A stretch of DNA of 64,000 bases from contig NC_008530.1 in the NCBI RefSeq assembly GCF_000014425.1, positions 124,001-188,000 on the forward strand, read 5' to 3'. Source of the stretch: Lactobacillus gasseri ATCC 33323 = JCM 1131. Lineage in GTDB: Bacteria > Bacillota > Bacilli > Lactobacillales > Lactobacillaceae. The notes beneath the pieces were generated by a model that saw nothing but the letters and a program-made list of their open reading frames with translations, was not told where the DNA came from and did not search any database. The position numbers and the translations under genes were made by a program. Positions 35,901 to 45,500 of the stretch are shown here, piece after piece. Within the stretch, counting starts at the first letter, position 1. Every line of letters starts with the position of its first letter.

Positions 35901-38900
35901 AAGACGACCAGTTACACACCAACTTACGGTCTGTCTGGACTTCAGACCAATAGCGATGGCAGTTTAGTTAGCGGCGTTCAAACCGCAACTGTTCGCGTGT
36001 CTGTACCTAAGGGTACGATTGGTGCCAAAGTAGATGCTGATGACAATTACTACTATGAACTAAACGCTAAAGTAAATATTGCTCAACCTGTTACTTTTGA
36101 GTTTGTAGATGAATATAACAATGATCAAGTAGTTGGTCAGACCTACTCACAAGAATTTGTGCCCGGAATTGATACAAATCTCAATTTCAGTATGGCTATG
36201 CCAGATGGTTATGAACTAGGAAATGGTGCTTCAATTCCAAGTCAGTATACTTTGCCTGCCTTTAGTCAAACGACACCGGTTGTCAAAGTACCTATTCACC
36301 AGAAGATGCACTTCTATATTACTTTCCACGATGAAGATTCAAATACTAATCTTGGTACGGTAGAAGTGTCAGGCAGTGCTGCAGCAGGAACTGGTGGCTA
36401 TTATCCAAGCATTAACACGAAATTAACATTCCCAGCAGGTGCTGATGCTGGTGACTATTATTCTGTTTCAACTTCTGGCGTGCCGGATGGGGTGCAGTTA
36501 GTTGGGAGTTACGGGGTATCGCTTACCAATCCAACCGCCGATTGGACAACTCCAAACTATCAGTGGGAGAATACTTTCTCCGTTCTTAAGGCTTTAACCG
36601 GTGCAACGATGACCATTAATCTTAAGCACAAGTTTAATGAAACGCAAGAAAAACAGACGCGTACTGCAACGGTTAACTATGTTAAGGCTAAAGTTAATGC
36701 GGATGGTACTTATACCCAAGATGGCAATGCATTTACTTCTGCTGTCCTTGATGTGTACTACTCAAGAACTAAGTCAGAGGATCTGGTTACTAAGAAAATC
36801 ACTTATACTCCATGGCTGTGGGATACAAATCAAGGTGATAGAACAACTCCTGGTTATCATGTTGAATCTGGTAAGTGGACTAGTCTTCCACAGCATTGGG
36901 CAGCTGTTGTTGCAGATGTGCCGACATTAGCTGGTTACACTGCTGCTACAGTTACCGATAAGTCCGGCAAGCCAGCAAATCAATTTGTTTTTCCAACTTG
37001 GAATGGATCAGATCAAGATACATCTAATATTAATAAGGAATCCTTAGCATATACTGAGAACGCCCCAATTTATGAAGCACGTCCAGTCCATACTGTTTTG
37101 TATATTCCTAATGAACAGCAAGCGAGAACAATAACTGCTAAATATGTAATTGCTGGTGGCAATAATAATGGTCAAAAGTTTGCACCTGATTCGCAAATTC
37201 AAATCTTCTATGGCCGAACTGGTACTTTAAATGTTGCCAACAATAAGATTACTTATGGAAATTGGCAGTGGGACAATACAGCAGGCGATCAAGATACACC
37301 TGGATTCCACGTGATTTCAGGATCGTGGAGTTTGCCTACAAATGGATCGTCTTGGCAAGTTAATATTCCTAATTCAGGTAACGACTATGTTGTTGCAAAT
37401 TTACGTTATGATGGAGCATATTCAACTTTTACTTTAGCAGCGCCAAGTTATAATGCTAATGATGTGTTTACTAGCTCTACAAGTGATCAATGGTTCACCC
37501 GTAATACATTAGTTACTTACTATGTGCCAACTTCAATGGTGAATAAAACAGTAACGCGGACAATTACGATTTTTGAACCCGGCCAAGGTAGTAAGACCAT
37601 AACTCAGACTGCTAAATTGACTAGACAGGTAAGAGTTAATAACGATGATACCGGTGTTGTTTATGATGGCTTTGCAGGTAGCGGCTGGAGTACTGGCACT
37701 TGGGGAGCTCAAGATGTTACAACTCATGACGGCTACACGATGTCTGCAACCCAAACAGTTAATGGAGTTACTACTCCAATTCAACTTGTTAACGGTCAAG
37801 TTCCAGCTGAAGAAGTCGATGGTAATACCAAAAATACTACAATTAATATCACTTGGGGTGCTGTAGCTACAGCTACATTAACTGGTAATGGCACTAGTAC
37901 TTATAATGGCCAAGCTATTACTAATGCTGAACTTAATAATGCTTTGAAAGTGAATGTTACAGGACCAACTGCAGGCGCAGGTACGTATACTCTTCAAGCC
38001 GGCGATGTTGAATTTTCAACTGATGGTACAAACTGGACTACTGCCTTACCAATCAATGCTGGCAACTATCAAGTTCGTTTAACTGCTCAAGGTAAAAATG
38101 GCATTATTGCTAAATACGGCAACAACAGTATTATTTGGACTCAAAATGGTCAGTCAACTATCACCAGCAATGCAACTTACATGATTAATAAGCTTGCTGG
38201 TAATGCCGTGATGACTAATGCCCAGATCGGCAATTACGAGATGACTTATAATGGTGCTGCTCCAAGTACAATTGATCCAAGTAAGTTTGTCTTTACAACG
38301 ACTGTCAATGGTCAAAACGTTGAGCTTGATACCACTGGCTTAGATAGCAGCGACTTTACTTGGGTTGATAGCAATGCACCAGTTAACGTGGGTACTTACA
38401 AGGTTATTCTAACTGATGCTGGTTTAGCTAAATTAAATGTTAATAATCCAAACTTTAACCTAAGTAATTCTGGTAATGGTACTTTCACAATTAACCAGGC
38501 TAATGCTTCAGCTACTCTTTCAGGTAGCGCAAGTCGTGAATACAATGGTCAAGCAGTCAGTGTTGATGATCTCAACTCAACTAGTACTGGTAACAACATT
38601 ACTTTGACCTTGCATTATCCAAAGGATGGTAATGCTAACTATTCAACTACAGTTAAATTAAATGCTGGCTACTTTACTTGGAATACACCAAATGGTCAAG
38701 CTCCAGTTAATGTAGATAGTCAACCTTATACAATTAGTTTGAATTCAGATGCAATTGAAAGAATAATTAAACAAGCTGTTGGTAACGGTCAAAATGATGT
38801 AAGTAACGTTAAGTTTGCTAGTGATGCAATTAGTGGTAGTGCAAATTACACAATCACACCATTAGAAAGTTCAGCAGAACTTTCTAATATTACTAATGGT

Positions 38901-39599
38901 AATTACACGAAAGTTTATAACGCTGAAACTACTAACCAGATTGATGCTTCGAAGTTGCACATTACTGCAAATCTTGGCGGTCAAAATGTGGACTTAGATA
39001 CTACAGGAATCACTGGTAGTGACTATCAATGGGTTGATGCAAGTGGTGCAGAATTGACTTCTAATCCAAAGAACGTTGGTACTTACTACATCAAGTTAAG
39101 CGATACTGCTTTTGCTAGATTGCAAGCACAAAACCCTAACTTCAAATTGACAAGTAACGACGGATTAGGTGTTTATACGATTACACCAGCTACTGCTAAT
39201 ATTACTTTTGGCGGTACTAACTCTCGTGTTTATAACGGTCAAGGTACCACTACTACAGAAATTAACAGTAACGGTCAAATTAAAGTTCACTTTACTTTCC
39301 CGGGCTCAGTTTTAGATGCCTCTTATACGCTTAAAGATCGTGATTATTACTTGGTTGATCAGGATGGGGCTGGTTATGATGGTGCTCAAATAATTAATGT
39401 TGGTACTTATACGATTAAGCTGACCCAACAAGGGATGCAAAATGTCATTGATACGATTCATCAACTATCAGGTAGTGGCGATGGCGGCTATAACATTAAT
39501 GTTGACTCCGCAACTCAATTGGGTAATTTGACTTCAACATTTGATATTGTTCCTTCGCAAAATACGATTAGCGTTTCTGGTACACAAACTGAAACCTAG
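32946..39599 (+). CDS. giant MBG/Mub-type adhesin, N-terminal part ending at in-frame TAG
   Basis: The part is 2217 residues from ATG 32946 (aaggga before it). A YSIRK-like signal (FSIRKLSVGVCSVLLSTLFL, about 14-33) is followed by about 190 Ser/Thr/Lys/Asn-rich residues. A large N-terminal region comes next, then Mub-like segments near 1080-1500 (VTFEFVDEYNNDQVVGQTY, ITAKYVIAGG). From about 1640 there are MBG-type repeats of about 80-110 residues marked by Y-N-G-Q motifs. TAG at 39597-39599 stops it within a repeat. The frame continues unbroken for 2866 more codons to an LPQTG anchor. If the stop is real, this product would be secreted but not wall-anchored. Confidence 0.8.
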   Translation: MLFNKKDFDSKQRFSIRKLSVGVCSVLLSTLFLTFNEGQTVHASTDANAADTTTTSVSSNTTNNSSDNNTDKKDDSKVETSSLATAEKHAPIPIAAEVKSNKSEDQTNSATTETATQVSKSKQAQSQTTTNIVKATATQASTSSKDSSDTTRFKDNSAQNTVEKNRSTSTSKYTPVLTSETSVSTKTNQSNSNSATQEKSNIKPVTPHADSTEHIAPKTYSMDSDSPAYVVAGSDLTNLASKFISNADVLTQNGATFSWVGNVPTPTQQDAIGGNTITGTIKVTYKDGTSITIDIESYVEARSELQPSTFYYVNRVGDTPDFNTADANGNNFSTILKNTDVYDPTAFSYKILGTLDTSSLGIHWANVQVTDNNTFAGAPDAPKVIGGLYIVKVPYVVQGLKLKDNIPTDANGNPIINAQLATMPKSTSTTPTTPEAAFDPVHGNSTNFPAGLWGQYFYQDYALAYALGIKVQVAADDLDNNGKWKNKPTDLVNTKTNHFAMTFNKLPNATQQEVDVNYVSAPHAEDMYIYNAANKTYMTGRPENAQAIKELLADGYMNDKVWVTLADGTKVYASKLDYLNNGNNFVVGGAKAGRYNINFNASFDQKNSAGQPQIFSNNIFNTASADFNDDLNKWYRKTNNQTVANYAAPTAATWDKVSTNGISLAPTIKASDDPYEQDLTDGPVTFDSEALKNVVKNPSTGAEVRKVQHTWLANMVPNSILDNNTKWPEGTKLTWAGNDGSTKLTFDKAGESKTGNVTITLPSGSSYTVKDITVISKANVIAKSETVDYGKKLTAADLVTNQNVFPAGTTYQFVDGSEPTWGTAGSYDHVKITATYKDASGASVNTPVANCAVAINDSRSIKVLAGSDVPSVDSVLNLPNNWEEHTAFWTTPINTTATNEGLITIHYPSSNLDQKIKVYVTVIPKTSAVDGQNFFTNGNKYDGTEGSIANGANQGAILTQANGQAIDYTTYSGSNTPGTQTSYDTKTTSYTPTYGLSGLQTNSDGSLVSGVQTATVRVSVPKGTIGAKVDADDNYYYELNAKVNIAQPVTFEFVDEYNNDQVVGQTYSQEFVPGIDTNLNFSMAMPDGYELGNGASIPSQYTLPAFSQTTPVVKVPIHQKMHFYITFHDEDSNTNLGTVEVSGSAAAGTGGYYPSINTKLTFPAGADAGDYYSVSTSGVPDGVQLVGSYGVSLTNPTADWTTPNYQWENTFSVLKALTGATMTINLKHKFNETQEKQTRTATVNYVKAKVNADGTYTQDGNAFTSAVLDVYYSRTKSEDLVTKKITYTPWLWDTNQGDRTTPGYHVESGKWTSLPQHWAAVVADVPTLAGYTAATVTDKSGKPANQFVFPTWNGSDQDTSNINKESLAYTENAPIYEARPVHTVLYIPNEQQARTITAKYVIAGGNNNGQKFAPDSQIQIFYGRTGTLNVANNKITYGNWQWDNTAGDQDTPGFHVISGSWSLPTNGSSWQVNIPNSGNDYVVANLRYDGAYSTFTLAAPSYNANDVFTSSTSDQWFTRNTLVTYYVPTSMVNKTVTRTITIFEPGQGSKTITQTAKLTRQVRVNNDDTGVVYDGFAGSGWSTGTWGAQDVTTHDGYTMSATQTVNGVTTPIQLVNGQVPAEEVDGNTKNTTINITWGAVATATLTGNGTSTYNGQAITNAELNNALKVNVTGPTAGAGTYTLQAGDVEFSTDGTNWTTALPINAGNYQVRLTAQGKNGIIAKYGNNSIIWTQNGQSTITSNATYMINKLAGNAVMTNAQIGNYEMTYNGAAPSTIDPSKFVFTTTVNGQNVELDTTGLDSSDFTWVDSNAPVNVGTYKVILTDAGLAKLNVNNPNFNLSNSGNGTFTINQANASATLSGSASREYNGQAVSVDDLNSTSTGNNITLTLHYPKDGNANYSTTVKLNAGYFTWNTPNGQAPVNVDSQPYTISLNSDAIERIIKQAVGNGQNDVSNVKFASDAISGSANYTITPLESSAELSNITNGNYTKVYNAETTNQIDASKLHITANLGGQNVDLDTTGITGSDYQWVDASGAELTSNPKNVGTYYIKLSDTAFARLQAQNPNFKLTSNDGLGVYTITPATANITFGGTNSRVYNGQGTTTTEINSNGQIKVHFTFPGSVLDASYTLKDRDYYLVDQDGAGYDGAQIINVGTYTIKLTQQGMQNVIDTIHQLSGSGDGGYNINVDSATQLGNLTSTFDIVPSQNTISVSGTQTET

Positions 39600-42500
39600 G
39601 TTTCAATCGCTCAAACTAGTGGTAATACCACTGGCGCTGTCGCAAGTTTAGCCGATGTAGCCCTTGATTCAGGTGACTTTGCGATCGTTAACGGTCCAGC
39701 TGAAAATGCAGGTAGCTATCAAGTTAAGTTGACTGATGCTGGCTTAACTAAGATTCAAAATGCAGTTGGCGATAACTACAGCGTAAGTCTTGCCGACACA
39801 ACTGGTACACTAGTCATTAATAAGGCAAAGGCTAGTGCAGTCTTCAGTGGTGATCCTTCCTACACTTACACTGGTACGCCAGTAAGTGCTAATGATTACT
39901 TGGGTAAATACTCAATCAAGTTAACTGAACCCAATAATCCAACTTATAACTTAGTTGCAGGTGATATTGAATTCAAATTTAACGGCAATTGGACCACCCA
40001 AGCTCCTGTTAAAGTTGGTCAGTATGAAGTTCGCTTATCGCAGCAAGGTTGGAACCACATTAAGGCAATTAATAGCGATAACGTTGAATGGTCTGCTACT
40101 GCCTCTGCAGGAACTGGCACTTACACTATTAATCAGGCTAAAGTTACCGCTGATCTTAGTGGTAGCAACTCTATGACTTATACCGGATCAGCGGTAACGA
40201 CAAATGATTTGTATAGTCAAGATTCAACGATCAAGGTTGTAATTAATGGTACTGATATTACTAACTTGCCACAGACCTTTGAATTAAAAGATGGCGACTA
40301 TGTATGGCAAACCACTGCTGGTCAAGCACCAAAGGATGTTGGTAATTATCAGATTAAGTTAACTGCTGCTGGAATTAGTCATATTCAAAAGCAGATTAAT
40401 GATGCATTGGGTGCAGGGAATGTTGCTTTGACTACTACTGCCGATAATGCTGGTACTGCAAATTTTGAAATTAAGCAAGCGGTAGCTGAAAATGTTCAAC
40501 TGTATGGGGATGAACAATCAACTTATGATGGAGATACAGTAACTTTTGATCCAACTAACCTTGATGTGAAGAATAACTTTGGTTTCCACAACGTTGAAGG
40601 ATTGACTATTCCTAACTTCACGAGTGCAGACTTTGATTGGTATGATGCTAATGGTGAAAATAGAATTGCCGCACCAAAGAATGCAGGACATTACACCTTG
40701 AAGTTAAACGATCAAGGAAAGCAAGTCTTGGCGGATGCTAACAAGAATTACACCTTTGTTGATCAAAATGGCAAAAGCACCATCTCCGGGCAAATTACTT
40801 ATGTAGTAACCCCAGCAGAACTCGTAGTTAAAGTTACTGGTAAGGCTTCAAAGGTCTACAATAATCAGAATGCAAAAATCACGCAGGATCAGATCAACCA
40901 GGGTGACATTAAGTTAGTTTGGGGTAATTCAACTACTGAACCAACTGATTTAGGTGAATTTACTTTAACTCCAGATGATCTTGAAGTTGTTGATGCAAGC
41001 GGCCAGCCTGCTATCCATGCAAACTACGTCGATGGTCAGCAAACAGGTGACACGTATTATGTCCGGTTAACTGCTGATGCGCTTGCTAAGATTAAGCAAT
41101 TAAGTGGTGCTGCTAACTACAATATTAGCCAAGCAACTGATACGGCAACTTACCAAATCTACGCTCACAAGGCTGAATTAACCTTAACCGGTAACCAAAC
41201 CACTGCTTACGGTACTGAATTGCCATTTAATGAAAGCAAGTATACCTTAGACTTCACTAACTGGGTTAATACAAACATTCCCAAACCAGTTATTACTTGG
41301 CAAAACGGTGAAATGCTCATTAATGGTCAACAACCTGAGGATGGCTATAGCTACCACACTGGCGACCTCTATGTTGAAGGTTATTCGGACGGTGGCGTAC
41401 CAACGAATGCTGGATCGTACAAGGTTAAAATCTCAGCTAACTTAACTAAAGAACTGCAAAAGATATTCCCTGATTATGATTTTTCAGGTAATATTGATTC
41501 TAGTACTTTAAACTCTAATAAGACGGTTAATAATGATCCAGTTGAAGCTTCACATGAACCTGCTAGCTATGTGATTACGCCAGCTGAAGCAACCATTACG
41601 ATTAATGGTGCTCAACACGTGAAGTATGGCGAATCAACTGCAATTGCTGGTGATCAATATACTGCTAGCGTCACTGCACCGGTTTCTGGCAATGAAACTA
41701 ATGTAGTAACTGATGTGGCTTTGACTAGTGATGATTTGACGACTGTACCAAGTAACGCGGGCGTTGGTAGCTACACAATTAAGTTGACCCCTGCTGGTTT
41801 GGCGAAAATTCAAGCTGCAATTATTGGTCATGGGGATGTAACCAAGAACTATGGTTGGACGCAGGCAGGCAATGCAACGGCTAACTTCTTCGTTGACCAA
41901 ATGCCGGTAACGATTACGGTTAGTGGCGGTAGAACTGTAACTTATGGTACGCAAGCTTGGTTGAGGGCAATTAAGGCTAACCCAGCTGGCTACACTTTGA
42001 CGGTTACAACTGAAAACGGTACTAACTTAAGCTACACTGCTAACGATGGTGACTTAGTCTTTAACCAAACACCAGGCAATGTTGGTGAATACCAAGTAGA
42101 ATTGTCTGCGCAAGGTTTGACTAACATTGGAAAAGCACTTGGTACTAATTACGCATATCCACAAATAGCTGCTGATGTAACTGCGAAGGGAACGTTCACT
42201 GTTAACCGGGGTGCAGTTACTATTACCCTTAAAGGTAGTGACGGTAAGCCTTATAATGCTCAGCAAACCTTACCAAGCGGACTTAATTTAAGTAAGTATG
42301 GCTTAGACTACTCGGCTACGGTTTACTCCGCTGATGGTAAAGCCCAGATGCTTAATTTGACCGCTAACGACTTGCAAATTATTGGTAATGCAACCAATGT
42401 TGGTACTTACCAAGTTGAATTGTCACAGGCAGGTCAAGAAAAAATTGAACAACTAACTGGTAATAATGGTGCTAACTACAAGTGGACGTTTAAGACCAAC

Positions 42501-45500
42501 GCTGATTATGTAGTAAAAGCAGCCACAGCTAGTGCAGAACTTAGCGGTTCTAACCAAAAGACTTTTGATGGTTCAGCAGTAACTACAACTGAAGTAAATA
42601 GCAATGGTCAGATTTTAGTCCACCTTACTTACCCAGGCTCTAATGTTCAAAGTACTTACACTTTGCAAGACGGTGACTACACTTGGGAGACTGAGGATGG
42701 TCAAACAATTTCTGCACCGACTAATGCTGGCACTTACACCATTAAGTTGAATAAGCAGGCTATCTTAGCTCACTTACAAGTTGCTCTGAACCAGCAAGCT
42801 GGTTTAGGTGACAATGATCAGCCTAATGTGACTGTTTCAGCAGATAAACTAAGTGGTCAAGCAAGCTTTAAAATTAATCCACAAGCACTTACTGACGTAA
42901 CAATTTCTTCACCTGATCAAAGTAAGACTTATGATGCTCAAGTAGCGGATCTTGATGTTAATGGAATAACTATTACTGCAAATGGAATCGTTGCTAATAA
43001 TCCATTAGTAAATCCAGGTATTAGCGCTAGCGACTTCATTTGGTATGATGAAACTGGTAATAAGCTTGAAAGTGCACCAGCTGATGTCGGTACTTACCAG
43101 GCACGCTTGAATGCAAGTACACTTGCTGAATTGCAAAACGCAAATCCAAACTATCAATTTAGCTCTGTAACTGGTTTGATTAACTACACAATTAATCCAG
43201 CTCCTGCCACTGCAACAATTAGTGGTTCAGCTACTCGTGACTACAATGCTCAAACTACTTCTGTTTCAGATGTAATGAACAATATCAAGTGGGATGCAAC
43301 AGGTTTAGTTACCGACCAAGATCTTAACCTTACTGGTTTAACTGCTAATAGTTATGCTTGGTACAGTAAAGACGCGGACGGTAATTACGTTGCAATGACA
43401 GGTAACCCAGTAAATGCTGGTACTTACTACTTGCATTTGACTAAGAGTGCAATTGAACAAGTAAAAGCTGATAATTCAAACTATGACTTTACATCAGTAA
43501 ATGGAGAATTTACTTACACGATTAATGCTGTAAATGGTATTGCAACTCTCAGTGGCTCGTCTTCTAAGACTTATGATGGTCAAGCTGTAACTACTGCTGA
43601 AGTGAATAGTACAAATGGTGATATTATTGTTAACTTTACTTTCCCAGGATCAAGCGCTCAAAGCACTTATGTTTTGCAGACTGGAGATTACACTTGGGAG
43701 AATAAAGATGGTCAAGTAATAACAGCACCAACTAGTGCTGGTACTTACACTATTAAGTTAAGTGCAGATGGTATTACGAACTTGCAAAATGCAATCAACC
43801 AATATGCTGGACAAGGAAACGTAACTTTAGATGTACAAGATCTTTTGGGTGCTGCTGTTTACACAATTAAGCAAAAAGCTCTTGATGTAATCCTTGGTAA
43901 TAATAGTACTGGTACAGATGGCAAGACTTATGATGGTCAGGCCGGAGTAATCAATACTCAAGCTGTAAACTTTGGCGTATTTACCACTAGTGGACTAGTA
44001 AATGGTGAAACTTTGAATGCTGCTAACTTAACTAGTGATGACTACGAATGGGTAGATGTAAGTGGCAACGCAATAACAGCACCAATTAATGCTGGTACTT
44101 ACTATATTGCTTTGACTGCAAATGGATTGAAGAAATTACAAGCTGATAATCCAAACTATGTAGTTTCTGAAAGTGGCCAATTCACTTACGTAATTAGTCC
44201 CGCTGAAGAAAATGTCACAGTTTCTGGTAGTCAGGAAAGTACATCAACTTCAATTGATAGTGCCAACTTCACAGTTCATGCTCCAGCGGGTGTTACAGTT
44301 CCAGCAGGCATGACTTATGAGTTTGCAACTGGAGTTCCATCTGAATCTGGCGTTTATGTAATTAAATTAACTCCAGAAAGTATCACTACTCTTGAAAAAG
44401 CAAATCCAAACTACAAGCTGGATATTTCTTCAGATGCTAAATTTATCTTGGACGCAATTTTAAATATTGAGTTTGAAGATACACAGGATGGTAATAAGCA
44501 AGTCGGTAAGACAATTACTAAGACAGGTGTTGCTAATTCAACTATCAATGATCTTAAATTAGTTGTTCCTGAAAATTACGAATTAGCTCCAGATCAAGAA
44601 TTACCAACTAGTTATACTTTTGGTAAGACATTGAATCAAAACATGTATATCAAGTTAGTTCATAAGTTGAATGAGCTTAATCCAACTGATCCAAGTACTA
44701 ATCCAGATCCAACTAATAAGAACTGGTTCAGAGAAAATGGCTTAGTTAAAGACATTACTCGGACGATCAACTATAAGGGATTAAGTGACGATCAATTTGC
44801 ACAAATTCCAGAAGCCCAAAAAGTTCAAACTGTTGAGTTTACGAGAACTGCTAAGTATGACTTAATTACTGGTAAGATTGTTGCAAATAGTGAAGGCTCA
44901 TGGACTGCAGTAGATGGTAAAGATACCTTTGCTGGCTTTACTCCATTTACTTTTGCTGGATACACTGCAGCTCCTGCTAGGGTTGAGCAAGTGAAAGTAA
45001 CTGGTGATGATAAGAATAGTCAGATTACGGTTGCATACACTGCAAATACTCAAACCGGTAAGATTTCTTATGTTGATAGTGATGGCAAAGAAGTTGGTCA
45101 AACCGCATTAACTGGTAAGACTGACCAAAGTGTTGAAGTAAATCCAGAAGCTCCGACAGGTTGGCAAATTGTTTCAGGTCAAGATATTCCGAAGACAGTA
45201 ATTGCTACTCCAACTGGAGTGCCTACAGTAGTTGTGAAAGTAGAACACAGCACAATTACTGTTACTCCAGGAACACCAGAAAAGGATATCCCAACTGGTC
45301 CAGTCCCAGGAGATCCAAGCAAGAATTACGAGAAGTTGGCAAGCTTAATGTCAACTCCAACTCGTACAATTGTGGTAACTGATCCAAGTGGCAAGCAGAC
45401 AAGGGTAACTCAAACCGTCAACTTCACTAGAACAGCAACGTTTGATGAAGTAACCGGTGAAATTACTTACAGTGATTGGAAGAATTCTGAACCAGCAGAA

